DNA of 64,000 bases, from the NCBI RefSeq assembly GCF_021730395.1, contig NC_069361.1:69387001-69451000 (forward strand), read 5' to 3'. The position numbers were made by a program, and so were the translations under genes. Every line of letters begins with the position of its first letter. Within the stretch, counting starts at the first letter, position 1. This document shows, piece after piece, positions 1-11,266 of the stretch. The notes under the pieces are model-generated. The model was not told where the DNA came from, ran no database searches, and saw only the letters and a list, made by a program, of their open reading frames with translations. Source of the DNA: Mercenaria mercenaria. Taxonomy: Eukaryota; Mollusca; Bivalvia; Venerida; Veneridae.

Positions 1-264
1 TGCCATTCGTGGTTTGATTTAGTCAGACCGTTCAGTTGTGAAATTTTCGAAAATATTTAAATTCTATAAAATCAAAACATTGTCCATAATTAATAATTAT
101 ATTACACCATTTCACAAGGCTCACGGTATTTAATTCTAATTTCAGATTTACAGTTTGGCACGTGCATAAAAGGAAGTTTAGCCAATGTGAAATATATCAT
201 GGACTCTATTTTCAGCATATAAAAAAATTGGTTTTCACACATAATTATACATGTATACTGTGTG
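1..264. other. AT-rich sequence, nothing recognised
   Basis: AT-rich non-coding sequence leading into the minisatellite. Short open frames here show no recognisable motif. I see no gene, RNA or repeat that I can support. Confidence 0.5.
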
Positions 265-486
265 AGGTTGGCAGAATAGCAGAATAACTCCAGCAGACTG
301 GCAGAATAGCAGAATAACTGCAGCAAAATGACAGAATAGCAGAATAACTTCAGCAGAATGGCAGAATAACAGAAAAGCAGAATGACTCCAGCAGAATGGC
401 AGAATAGCAGAAAAGCAGAATAATTCCAGCAAAAAAGCAGAACAACAGAATAACTCTAGCAGAATGGCAGAATAGCAGAATTACTC
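265..486. repeat. GCAGAATA minisatellite, block 1
   Basis: Degenerate tandem repeat built from GCAGAATAGC / GCAGAATAACTCCA modules, roughly 20-25 bp per higher-order unit. The same unit forms the larger block at 4255-5266, so the two blocks belong to one minisatellite family. Both strands contain open frames through it because the unit lacks stops in some phases. The minus-strand reading is a monotonous Leu/Phe/Cys/Tyr/Ser/Ala repeat and is not a gene. Confidence 0.85.
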
Positions 487-490
487 TGAA

Positions 491-610
491 ACTGAATCTT
501 GAACTGAATAATTTGATTAAACGCCTATTTCTATACAAAGAGATATTCAATGGCGGTGAACGTAATAATAATAATAACGACAATAATGATATTAACAATC
601 ATAACAACCT
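491..610. repeat. Dispersed repeat, copy 1 (second copy at 57362-57500)
   Basis: A ~90 bp core starting around CTGAATAATTTGATTAAACG recurs in the same orientation at 57362-57450. Both copies are followed by an AATAATAA/CGACAATAAT simple-repeat tail, so this is a dispersed element with an A-rich microsatellite end. Family unknown. Confidence 0.6.
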
Positions 611-2118
611 TATCTAAACAAAAAGTCATGACTGCAACCTTCCCCTCCGACATATACTGGAGTCTGTAATTTATACCGGCGCTCCAACTCTGCATTGAGT
701 CACAGCTGTTTCTAATCCCGTACCGTACCCATACCGTACATTCGTATTCGTAAACTATAGGTTTTGTTCGGAGAAAGGCGGAAACTTTCATCGTTCTATA
801 ATATAAAAATGCTTCAGAAACACATTAAAATCCGCTTATTAAGAAATCTGCCGTTTGATAATATGATATATCTCCAAGTCATTTGCTCAAACACTGAAAG
901 AGTATTTCGTACCAACCTGCGTTGTATAAATGCCCGTTACACCCCACCTCGTTGTAATTTGATTTAAGAGAAATCTAATACGGTGACCTATCAATTTTCT
1001 TTTTGTTTTAGATTAGGTAGACATATCCAAAGGTATGTGCAGAGTTTGATAAAATTCAATTATGTGAAACTCGATAAAATAGCAGAAGTACCAACTTAAA
1101 ATTGAAAAAAAAAATATGCAAGAAAAGACCCTTGGGTCTGCTGAACAAGTATTCCTTTCTTTACAAAATAATTTTCTTTTGATTTCTCTGAGCATGTTTC
1201 AAATAGATATATTGTTTTCCGTTATAAAAATGCTTAGATATCAAATTTATGCTGATTATTGTACTTTACTGAAATATATTTTAGGATTATAGAAATTTTG
1301 AAAAATGTTAAAAATAGCACCATATCTAGGGGCAAATTAGATTGAAACAAAGCTGATGACCTAGTATTTTCATTTCATTTTTCAATACATCATAACATGA
1401 TCTTTTAATACAAAACATTTCATCAGAATCTATTAAAAAAAACTACGAAACTGTAGCGAACATCCTTAAATTTGTAAACATACGCCAACCAAACAAATGA
1501 TGAAAGATCGGGACTTTTTCAAAGATATGTTTTATTTCCGGTAATTTTCTGATATTCTGTTAAGCAACCGAATTGTATGCACAGCAATTAAGAAGAAATT
1601 ATGCAATATACTTTTAGTTTAAAATTTGGACCTATCTTTTTCCAGCCCAACAACAGACATGTATGTGTCACAAATCCGGCTTGTCCTCGAAATCAGTGCC
1701 AAAGGTTACTAGAACATAAATACAATAAATAAACAATCGCTTACTATGTTCCTGTAAGTCCCATATCGGGATCATCGACAATCACAGTTTGATCTTTTCC
1801 ACGAACATATAAAAATGTACTTTTATTCCTTTATTTACATTTCAAGCATGATGTTTCATATATACGTTCAAGAACGTAAATTTCGTGCTTTCCGACCCTC
1901 ATGGTGTGTAAACTTTTGTAATTGAAAGTATGGTGTATTCGACAAACCATTTGTAATGTCTGGCGGTAAATATCATTGACTGTATCATTTATGTTATCGA
2001 AATTTAATTGATATATAAGTTTAATACATGTACTTGCAAAAGAAAAATGTAGACATAATTGTTCACTTCACAGGAATGAAATTTCATAATGGTAAATATT
2101 TCAAACATTACTTCTATA
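611..2118. other. No gene seen
   Basis: AT-rich stretch with only short open frames of no recognisable family. No tRNA, splice-bounded exon or transposon motif that I can defend. Confidence 0.4.
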
Positions 2119-2296
2119 GATGTCTCCGTGACCGGATGGCCAAGGTCGCTGACTTCGAATTCCTTGCCACTGACGTGGGATCGAAACCTCACTTTAGGTC
2201 TCTGTCTCTGTCTAGGTACTCAACTGAGCCCGAAAAAAATGTTTGGAGGGAAACCTGGAGGTTTTCCCCACCAACAAAACCTGGAAAAATTTAATT
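2119..2296 (+). repeat. tRNA-derived SINE fragment
   Basis: The head reads GTCTCCGTGACCGGATGGCC followed by a GGGATCGAAACC B-box-like segment, typical of a SINE derived from a Leu/Ser-type tRNA. The head matches, in the opposite orientation, that of the SINE at 17450-17690. The body differs and the 3' end is not clear, so this is a partial or variant copy. Confidence 0.6.
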
Positions 2297-2357
2297 GTTT
2301 CGTTTCGATGTTACTCTAAACCCAAGAAAATTAAATAGATAAACATTATTCCCGTTC

Positions 2358-2388
2358 TTGTTTGTTTGTTTGTTTGTTTGTTTGTTTT
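2358..2388. repeat. (TTTG)n microsatellite
   Basis: About seven consecutive TTTG units followed by T/A-rich sequence. Confidence 0.9.
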
Positions 2389-2559
2389 TATTTATTTTTA
2401 TATAAATGAATATGCAAAAGGGTATATTTGTTTCTTTCAGTGTAACGTCAAAATAATATTATAATATTAAAATTATAAATAAACAGTGAACGCCACATGC
2501 ATGATATTTTCACGAGGGGTTTATGCTTTGATGTTACATTAAAACAAACATATCCCTAC

Positions 2560-2770
2560 TGTATAAAGGTATAAGTCTCATTTATTATAGTATCGCCCTT
2601 ATTAAAACGGTCAGCCAAATTGGCTTATGAGACACCTTTATTTTGTTTACCAACTACCTTCCAACTCCTACCACTATGCCATGCGCTATGCGTATAGAAG
2701 TCTGTAACCATTCATTTAACTAGCTTGCGGCTGACGAACCAGTCTTTTCGGAATGAGTCCTATGACCCCA
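2560..2770 (-). repeat. SINE 3' part (same family as 31209-31479)
   Basis: Shares with 31209-31479 the segments TTGGCTTATGAGACACCT, the preceding TATTATAGT(A/G)TC block, and the GTAACCATT...ACTAGCT...GGTCT block in the same order. The tRNA-like head of the 31 kb copy is missing here, so this is a head-truncated copy on the minus strand. Confidence 0.6.
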
Positions 2771-3146
2771 GTGCAAAATCATCCATGCTAAATAATACGT
2801 AGGATATGTTTGCTTTCTCACTTCTAACATTTCCGAAACGATCTATTTGATTTTTATCATAGAGTTCTAGTTTATTTTGCACCTTTTATTAAAGCAAACA
2901 CTTAAACTTTGAAGTTAAATAGGTTGTAGCATTCTGTGGGTCCAGCGTATTTTTATTACCGTGATATTCCTTCTGTTGTCAGTCATTATCTACAAAAATG
3001 TATTGTAAAAATATTTTTTAACCAAAGTGGAAAATATCAGGTACTTGAAAATGCAGCTTTCTAAAAGGCTAGTTAGAATTCTTGACAAACAGAATTCTTG
3101 ATGTCATTTGTCAGAGATAGGCTACGCTTGTAAATAAATAATATTA

Positions 3147-4256
3147 TTACAAGACAAATAATGCTATTTCTTTTGGTGCACTTTGCGGACTTATGATAAA
3201 GTTAAATACAATGTATATAATATTAATCTTAGCAGTACACTCCCTGTAAATGCGCGCGACGTAAGCGCTTAGGCCCTTCTCACACACCATACCTCTAGTT
3301 CGGACTTCTTTAATGTGTAAAGGCATGTGCACAAAACTTCGAAATTCCCCAGAAGTAATGTCATGAACCCCACCCACCTAATTCATAATTTCAAAATAAC
3401 ATAAGCCTTAAGTACATTGAACGCAATCCTTGCTTTCACAGGCAACCAATGTAGGTCGTACAATGCCTGTTTAGAACTGTCAAATTTCTTTCGGTTATGG
3501 ACAAGTTTTGTGCACATGCTTTGAATACGTTGCATCATACGCGCCTTACCGTTAGCTACACCATACAGTATGGCATTGCAGTAATCCAGAATCAGTAATC
3601 TAGTTATGAAATAACTAGGGACAAAAACTAAAATTTCAGTGGCTGATTTTGTCAAATATTTACGGATGTTCTTAATTCGTAGGTAATTCAACCTGGCTGT
3701 ACGACATTTACGATTTACATGATCTTTAAAGTTCAGTGTTTCGTCAAGAAATAAACCGAGATATCTAATTATGCTTCCACGTTTGATATCCTCACTCGCA
3801 ATGTTAATCGCATTTGTGAAATATTTGTTCAGTTCAGGTCTGCTACCAGACATGATAAATTCAGTTTTTTGAAGTGTTCAGTTTCAGTTTGTTTCTATTC
3901 ATCCAGTCATTGATTATAACTGCGCACTGTTCAAGGACTCCGATCGCTTGTGATTCTACGGAAACAGATGTGGGACGAAAGCTTTTATTTGTTATACGAT
4001 CATCAGCAAAACCGTAGACTGATATGGACTTTTTGAATAACATAAAAAAGAGTTCCAGCATAGGTGAGACACAACCACGAACAAAGACAACTGCATAAGG
4101 GCAACTGCATTCAAGATGGCGGTCTGATGGATATACATTAGTGATATTAATCTTACAAGTATGAGGCCTAAAGTAGGCGTCTACCCATTAAAGAATTGTT
4201 TCATAGACACCATACTGTGCTTTTAGAACATCTATAAGAATGTCGTGGTCGACAGC
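3147..4256 (-). mobile_element. CR1/L2-like LINE fragment (reverse transcriptase part)
   Basis: Minus-strand remnant of a non-LTR retrotransposon. From 5' to 3' on the element I see an AVDHDILIDVLKAQYG segment (RT motif near 4255-4190) and a YGFADD active-site box (near 4020). A separate frame at 3853-3383 has the thumb and post-RT region: RYLGLFLDETLNF, LDYCNAILYG and LHWLPVKARI. A further frame to about 3147 continues the C-terminus. Motif order and spacing fit CR1/L2-type LINEs; endonuclease and ORF1 are absent. The open reading frame is broken into at least three frames, so the copy is dead. Its 5' side stops where the minisatellite begins. Confidence 0.8.
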
Positions 4257-5266
4257 AGAATAGCTGGATAACTGTAGCAGAAGAGCAGAAATCTCCAGCA
4301 GAATAGCAGAATAACTTCAACAGAAGAGTAGAAAAACTCAAGCTGAATAGCGCAATAGTAAAATATGTCCAGCAAAAAAGCAGAACAACTCCACCAGAAT
4401 AGCAGAATAGCTCCAGATGGATAGCAGAATAGCACAATAACTCCAGCAGAATGGCAAAATAGCAGAATAACTCCAGCAGAATGGCAAAATAGCAGAATAG
4501 CAGAATGGCAGAATAGCAGAATAGCAGCATAACTCTGGCAGAATAGCAGAATAACTCCATAAGAATAGCAGAATAACTCAGTAGAATGACAGAATAGCAG
4601 AATAGCAGAATAACTTCAGCAGAATGGCAGAATAGCAGAATAGCATAATAACTCTGCCAGCATAGCAGAATAACACCAGCAGAATAACAGAAAAGCAGAA
4701 TTACTCCAGCAGAATGGCAGAATAGCAGACCAGCAGAATAACTCCAGCAGAATGGCAGAATAGCAGAATAACTCAAGCAGAACAGCGGAATAGCATACAA
4801 TCAGAATAACTCCAGCAGAATGCCAAAAGAGCAGAATAACTGCAGATAAATGGCAAAATAGCAGAAAAACTCAAGCAGAATGGCAGAATAGCAGGATAAT
4901 TTTAGCAGAATGGCAGAATAACTCCAGCAGAATAGCAGAATAAGTTTAAATGAATAGCAGAATAAGTCCAACAGAGTGGCAGAATATCTCCAGCAAAATA
5001 GCAGAACAACTCCAGCAGAATGGCAGAATAACTCTAGCAGATAACAGAATAACTTAAGCAGAATGGCAGAATAACACAAGCTAAAAAGCAGAATAACCCC
5101 TACAGAATAACAGAATAACTGCAACAGAATGGCAGAAAATTACTCCAGCAGAATGGCAGAATAGCTCCAGCAGAATAAAATAGCAAAATAACTCCTTCAG
5201 AAGAGCAGAATAACTCTAGCAAAATAACTCCAGCAGAATGGCAGAAAATTACTCCAGCAGAATAGC
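4255..5266. repeat. GCAGAATA minisatellite, block 2 (~1 kb)
   Basis: About 1 kb of the same degenerate repeat as at 265-486, with modules GCAGAATAGC, GCAGAATAACTCCA and GCAGAATGGC in irregular order. It directly abuts the LINE fragment at 4256, so it either expanded at or inserted into the LINE. Immediately after it (about 5276-5300) is a short SINE 3'-tail-like piece, GTCGGTGTGATGTTAAACC. The long minus-strand frames here (199 and 107 codons) are products of the repeat, not genes. Confidence 0.9.
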
Positions 5267-5546
5267 AATTTATAGTTATGTCGGTGTGATGTTAAACCAT
5301 ACGTACCATTTCTATGCCAAGTCTGATTGTCCTGCTTTGTGGAGTTTTTGTTGTATTTAAAAAGGTATGTCAAAATCCTACCTTTGTGCCTTGCCGTCTT
5401 TACCGTACCAAATTCGTATTGTCCATAAACATTTGTTTCACAGTCATATGCTTTTCATTCATTTATACATGTTTATTCAAATCAGATACCGTTTACAGAA
5501 AGTGTAAAATTAAGATTGGCAATTGAGTTTAAAATTGTATTTCGTA

Positions 5547-7450
5547 AGCGGTTCAAGGAAAATGTCACTTAACATATTGCTATTCGTAAGAAGATGTCGT
5601 TTAAAGGTATTTCTAGTTTTAGCTCTAATGACACATAAAAGGGGTAAGTTCCCCTATCTAAATAATGTGGGAAAAGACCTTATAATGACAAAGTATGATG
5701 AAGATTAAAAATGGACCAAGTGTCCGAATTTGATCAAAATTCTTTAAAAAAAATGTTTACAAGTTTATATTTGTTTACCTCTTGTGTCCCGCAATGGAGC
5801 TGATTGTCCCGGTTTATATAAAATTTAAAGAGAAATTAAAAAATAAAGCTATAAATCAAGTTTAATGATGATCCATAAAGCGGTTCAAGAGAATATGTTG
5901 TATAGATATTTTTTTATCATTTTTAGTTCTTTTTATTTCTAGTTGTCCCAGAAAAGGACAAAGTGCTCCCATTTGAACATATTGGGAGAGGGCCTTACAG
6001 TAATGTTACAGTTTGTTGAAGACTTATCAAGTGGTTCATGGGAAGATGTCACATAATGGTTTTCCTAGTTTTAGCTCTAACGGAATCTTGAATGAGCCTC
6101 TAAAATTGTACAAACTTGAGATATGATCCTAAAATGATGCCACAGACTAAGTCTGATGCAAATTCACTATGCCATTTATGAGACGAATCGTGTAAATTTG
6201 TTTTTATTTTTTAGTTCTTGAGGCCCCTGAAAGGTGCCAAGCTCCTCCATTTGAACAGAGTGGTGAGAAAACCTTATGCTACTGCTACTGATCAAGTTTA
6301 ATAAAGATCTATAAAGAACTAATAATAATGCAACAGACCAAGTATGATGAAGATCAACCAAGCAGTTCAGAAGAAGAAGTTGTTTAAAGGTTGTCTACTT
6401 TTAGCTCCAGCGGCCTCAAAGGACAACTCCCATTTGAACAAAATTCAAAGATTCAAAGCAGGCCTTAAAGAAACGCTACCGGGCAACTTTGCTTTGATGA
6501 GATCCATCAAGTTGTTTATAAGAAGAAAAGGTTTTAAGGTTTTTCCTTGTTTTACTCTAACGGCCCCTAAAAGGGTCAGATGGCCAACAAAATTAGAAGA
6601 GGACCTTAAAATGATGCTACAGGCCAAGTGTGATGAAAATCCATCAAGTATACCATGATATAAAGCTCTAGCGACTTTTTAACAGAACAGTCCTATTTGA
6701 AGATATTTTGGAGAAGGCTGTACAATGACGCTACAGACAAAGTTTCATGAAGATCCAACAAGTGGTTAATGAGAGCAGCCCTTAGATAGCGCATAGTACC
6801 CCCATTTATTAAAGTTAAGAGAAGAAGAATTTATAATGATACAAAAGACTAAGTTTGATAAAAAAAATCATTTAACGGTTCATGGGAATATTTGTGAAAA
6901 TGTTGTTTTTTTTCTGTTTTAAGCTCTAGTGGCCCATAAAAAATGACAGAGTGCCTCGATTTGAACAAAACTGAGAGGAAACATTTGAGTGATGTTACAG
7001 ACCAATACTTAATAAGATCCTTCTAGCGGTTCATAAGCAAAAGTTATTTAAAGACTTTTTCTAGCGGCTCCTAAAATTGGCCAAGTGCTACCATGTGAAC
7101 AAAACTGAAAGAGCATTGTACATTGATGCTACAGACCAAATTTGATAAGATCCGTCAAACGGTGCATTATAAGAAGTTGTCCAAAGATGTTTTTCTACTT
7201 TTAGCTCCTTAAAGAGACCAGGTGCTCACTGAACAACATTTTGGGAAGACTTTACAATGATGGATGCTACTGGCCAAGTTTGATAAAAATCAAGCAATCC
7301 ATGAATAGAAGTCGTCTAAATGTTGTTTATTTTTAGTTTTAGTTTAAAATTTGAAGACGGCATCACAATGATAAAAAAGATCAAGTTGAAGACCAATCAA
7401 GCGGTGCATTAGAAGAGAAATATTACAGTGTTTTACCCTATTTGAAAAAT
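5547..7450. repeat. Degenerate ~170 bp tandem repeat, about 10 units
   Basis: Diverged units share an ordered set of phrases: TTTAGCTCTAACGG, a CCCATTTGAACA block, GGACCTTA-AATGATGCTACAG, CCAAGT(T/G)TGATGAAGATCC and AAGCGGTTCATGAGAAGAAG. Unit length is roughly 150-190 bp. This type of phrase repeat is widespread in bivalve genomes (general knowledge, not checked). A few units stay open in one frame by chance, for example 6344-6658. Confidence 0.75.
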
Positions 7451-7883
7451 ATGGGAAAGGAACTTCCAACCTTACGTCATTTTTGCTTACAGGTTTAAGA
7501 CCTATGATGATCAAAACCATGTAATATAATGTTTAAAATGAATATGAAAATAATGTCATCATCAGAATTTTACAATTTTATGCTAGAAGGACCATGTTGG
7601 AGATTCTATAAGGTTAGCATTTAATTCGTTTTTTGTTTGAACTATTTATAGAACTAAGTCATGAAAATTAGTGAAAAAATTCCGGACAAAGGTATATATT
7701 TTACATGTGAGATACAGACTTGTTTTCGTCGGTTTTTTATTTATCCGCATTTTCTACGGATTATTAATAGGTATATCTAACAAAAATAGGTTAAGAATAG
7801 TATGTCTGCAATTGTAAATTATTACTTCAATAGAACAGTTTTAAACTAAAATGACCGTTATCCCCCTGAATAAGCACACTTAC
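7451..7883. other. No feature seen
   Basis: AT-rich sequence between the tandem repeat and the exon candidate at 7884. If the exon is real this is intron. No acceptor or downstream exon could be defended. Confidence 0.35.
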
Positions 7884-8008
7884 CTCTTTTGTCTGTAACG
7901 ATTTCGAATTTGAACTGGAAGTTTCTTTGATGAAACTGATTCCTTCAGAAACCGGGTTATTTTCTGGGATGTCTACGTCGCATTTCGCAGTTGAAGAAAC
8001 AGGTACAT
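7884..8008 (-). CDS. Internal exon candidate, host gene, unknown product
   Basis: 125 bp on the minus strand, bounded by a TTTGTTTATCAG acceptor (intron AG at 8010-8009) and a consensus GAG|GTAAGTG donor (intron GT at 7883-7882). The frame without stops starts with two bases of a split codon and gives 42 residues, mainly Ser, Asp, Glu and Lys, beginning DVPVSSTAKC and ending SLQTKE. It enters in phase 1 and leaves in phase 0. The exon candidate at 21080-21190 ends in phase 1, so splicing would create GAT (Asp) at the junction without a frame break. The peptide is low-complexity and polar, with no recognised domain. Alternative: a fortuitous pair of splice-like sites. Codon-level evidence is limited by the short length. 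Confidence 0.4.
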
Positions 8009-8009
8009 C

Positions 8010-9736
8010 TGATAAACAAATATAACATCTATTATACCTATGTAACAAAAATAAAGAAAAGGAAACAACTTTAGTTGACAAATTCTTTGGATTATAATGT
8101 AAGAATATATCAAAGAAATATCATATATTCACGTTATATAATTCTAATCTATTTCTAAAACTTAGATCTATATGTTAGAATGTTAGTATCATACAAAATA
8201 AATAACGCAATCGAATTACTTGCATTTATATAATATTTTCACTGTGTGGTTAATAAATTCACTACTCATTGAATACTCATGCGCGCATGCTACACACGCA
8301 CTCCCGCAGGTGTTTTATAATTTTAGTATATGATTTTTAGAGGTTTAAATGAGGTAACCGTTTAGGATCCATAACCATAATATAGGATATAGGATAGTAT
8401 TGAGGCTTTAGCTGGTTCTGAATTTTTGTTATGCCATGACATGAAGTCGGCTTTTGGCAGATATAAATTAATAAGAATGAAAGACGTTGAACTAAATTTT
8501 CGTTTCCGGGATGGAAACGGGCAATGGAAAAGGTTAGCGATCTTCCGCGACACTTACTACACTTTTGAAGATGGTTTTGCAGGCATGATATGGAAAACAA
8601 ATACAATATATCTCGATGATATAATTTGCCATCAAAAAACTTTCCCAGTAGTTGCAAAACTTAGAGCAGGTTTTTCAGAAATTGAAAGAAGCATATGTCA
8701 GGATACGATTTATATGACCTAGGGAAGTGCCTACGCCTTTAGTTTAAACATATTTATTCCCAAAATAGAGTTACATACATTGATGTATATGTCATACTGT
8801 AGGTATAGGAAATAGAGATCAATATAATTGCACCTTTACTAATCCTACCAGGTGTTCTGTACTACAAAAGTGGATCTATTGTGACATTTTGATACAAGCA
8901 AAACTGTATTATCTGCACTATTATTTACCTACTGGTACTTCGTTTTATTATTGGCTTGTTAAAAGTTAATTTTTTACCATATGTAAGTTGACAGAATCAT
9001 AGGAACCATGTCTTGAGGGGTAAATCAAACACAAATGAATAAATCCTTAATAATTTTGTTGTGCAAAAAAGTATGATATTGTGTCTTAAACAGTTTTCAT
9101 TTTCCACTCAATTGTGTAATTGCAAGGGAAGTAAACTAATAGATCTCTACTTATAAGTACTAGCCCAAGGCAAGAGTTGTCATTCTTTGTGGATCACAAC
9201 TTTAAATTAAAAATTAAAACTTCTGTTATTGATATTAACAAAACTATCATAAACTTCACATTTGTGAAATCATTTTTGGTTATTTCAAGGACTTGGAAAT
9301 TAATTTCTAGACTTTATTTAATGTAATTCTATCATTTAAAAATTTTAGGGCCTATCTCTACATACTGTGAAGAAAGCAAAGCAGGAAAGGATAAGAATGA
9401 AAGAAAAGTCTTATAGAATTATTCCCCTTTGCGGACAAAATATAACTGTATGAGCATATCGAGCTAAGATTTATAACGGGGCTAGAAATAGTCTTAAAAT
9501 ATGAAAGAAAAAATATAAATCATTAATAATCAACAATGTAAAAAAAGAGGAAAGAGAAAAATGTATGGTGAATAAAAGTATTTACATAAATGTTGAAGTG
9601 AATTTTGAATGATGGAACATATCAAACGTAGAAAGAAAAAGGGAAGAAATGGGAATGTCTCAGGGTTGCTAAAAGAGTCTCTTACTTTCGTAAAATGTTT
9701 GTCTGTACATGAGTAAATATAGTCATGTTATCCTGA
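8010..9736. other. Non-coding stretch with one weak open frame
   Basis: Apart from the open frame listed at 8426-8722, I see only AT-rich DNA. CATGCGCGCATG near 8279 is a 12 bp perfect palindrome with no assigned role. Confidence 0.35.
8426..8722 (+). CDS. Weak hypothetical open frame
   Basis: A 98-codon frame ending in TAG at 8720-8722. Its composition looks more protein-like than most short frames here, with segments such as VELNFRFRDGNGQWKRLA and AGMIWKTNTIYLDD. A possible acceptor (TTTTGGCAG) lies near 8457, upstream of an ATG at 8477. I do not recognise the family. There is no second exon, and no promoter or polyadenylation signal that fixes a gene model. It could be a retropseudogene fragment or chance. 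Confidence 0.18.
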   Translation: MLCHDMKSAFGRYKLIRMKDVELNFRFRDGNGQWKRLAIFRDTYYTFEDGFAGMIWKTNTIYLDDIICHQKTFPVVAKLRAGFSEIERSICQDTIYMT

Positions 9737-10591
9737 TCAGTGAGGTCTGGGTTTGAATGATCCGCTTTTAAGTTTGTCTGAAAGTTTGATGAAGTATTGT
9801 GATTTAGCTTCACGAATGAGCAAAACAGTTTGATTTCGTACTTGTCGAAATTTTTGCCAGTGTTGGAGAGAGTTTGTTCTCTTAGCCTTTCTGTAAATAC
9901 GTTTACGCTTTCGTATGTTCTTCCTTATATTATTATTCATCGAAGGGACGTCTGAGGGTCTAAATAGAACAGTATCCAAGTCGATTACCAAATTCCGTAG
10001 ATTATAAAGAAGATCGTTTCGACAACGATTAAAAATTCTGCATTCAAAAAAGAAGTGGAAATTAGTTTCAATCTGTCCACACTGGCACAATGGTGTGGGG
10101 GAAATATTTTTTAGATAAAGATGTTGATTCAGTGCACTGCATTTTGTTCGCAGTCGTGTATGGAGCACCTGGAGTTTCCTGTTTCCGGTGTAATAATAGG
10201 CTGGAGTGCGCTGTTTGTTTTTATTTAGGTTACTTTTAAATGATGAAAGTGTTTCAGAATTACGGATATCTGGTTTCAATAAGTTCCAATCACGCACAAC
10301 AGAGGGCAAAAAAGAATTGAAATATAATGTTGTTCTTGCAGGTACACCATGTATATTTTCAGAGTTTCTTATGTTGAAGCGAGTATCACCAGAGGCAGGA
10401 ACTAGAGAGGATAAATATGCTGGGGTCGGATTAGATTCCATTTTGAAAAACATGATAAGTCGATTTTTGTAACGTCTGTCGGAAAGTGACTCCCAGGGTA
10501 CTTCTCTCTTTAGGTTTTCCAATGAAACAAGTTTGATAGCTCCGGAGACAATGCGAGCATATTCATTTTGAATTTTGTCGGGCTGATCCAT
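9737..10591 (-). pseudogene. LINE RT C-terminal region fused to a linker copy
   Basis: A 284-codon open frame. Residues ~1-215 match the post-RT region of CR1-like LINEs: VPWESLSDRRYKNRL, then PAYLSSLVP, RNSETLSSFK and YYYTGNRKLQVLHTRLR. A Cys/His cluster follows, with CQCGQIETNFHFFFEC (C-x-C-x8-H-x3-C), the usual C-terminal zinc-knuckle-like motif. Residues ~216-284 switch to the endonuclease-RT linker (DVPSMNNNIRKNIRKRKRIY and onward), which in a normal element lies upstream of the RT. The fusion is in frame by chance. No catalytic RT motif is present. Confidence 0.8.
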
Positions 10592-10796
10592 TTCATAATT
10601 TGTACAATTACCCCAAAACTACGTCTGCGTATTCGAGTATTGGCCTTATGAAAGAGATAAATATGGTTTCAAGAGAGCGACGGTCAAGTGAGAACTTCAA
10701 TTTCCGCATTATTTATACCCTCTTCCGTGCTTTTTCTACAATGTAGTTGATATGAGAATGCCAGCAACAATCATTTGACAGGAATACACCAAGATG

Positions 10797-11060
10797 TTAA
10801 TATTCAAGTACATTGGGAATAATCTGGTTAAACAGTCGAAGAGGAGGATGTAGTTGAAAATTTCGTTTTCTTGAAATTAAAAGGGCTTCTGATTTGGAGG
10901 GATTGAATGTAACAATCCATTTTTCTGCCCAAGATGAAATTGTTTGAATATCAGATTGGAGCAGATTTGCCGCAATGTCCGGTTGCTGAACTATAATATA
11001 TAGACTCGTATCATAAATATGTTTACGCTTTCGTATGTTCTTCCTTATATCATTATTCAT
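10797..11060 (-). pseudogene. LINE linker-RT palm/thumb deletion junction
   Basis: An 87-codon frame. The first ~17 residues are the linker (MNNDIRKNIRKRKHIY). The rest is RT sequence from just after the active-site box (DTSLYIIVQQPDIAANLLQ, then TISSWAEKWIVTFNPSKSE). The junction marks a deletion of the RT fingers and most of the palm. Confidence 0.75.
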
Positions 11061-11266
11061 CCAAGGGACGTCTGTGGGTCTAATTGTGACTTTTTTATTA
11101 GGAATATTATGTTTTGAAATGACTGTGATTTGACTGGTTATATTGGAAGCATATATATTGATATCTGGATCGATACATTTCAGTTCCAGTTGATATTGTT
11201 GATTTCCGCCCTTAGGCTGTCATAATCTCCTCGATCATATTCCCATACCAGTCTGTCAAACCATTT

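Noticed and set aside
4201-5124. Long minus-strand open frames (199 and 107 codons) of Leu/Phe/Cys/Tyr/Ser repeats
   Set aside because: They are translations of the GCAGAATA minisatellite. No start context, splice sites or non-repeat sequence.
265-5266. Minisatellite blocks considered as a CRISPR-like array
   Set aside because: Units are irregular, with no conserved repeat/unique spacer alternation, and the context is eukaryotic.
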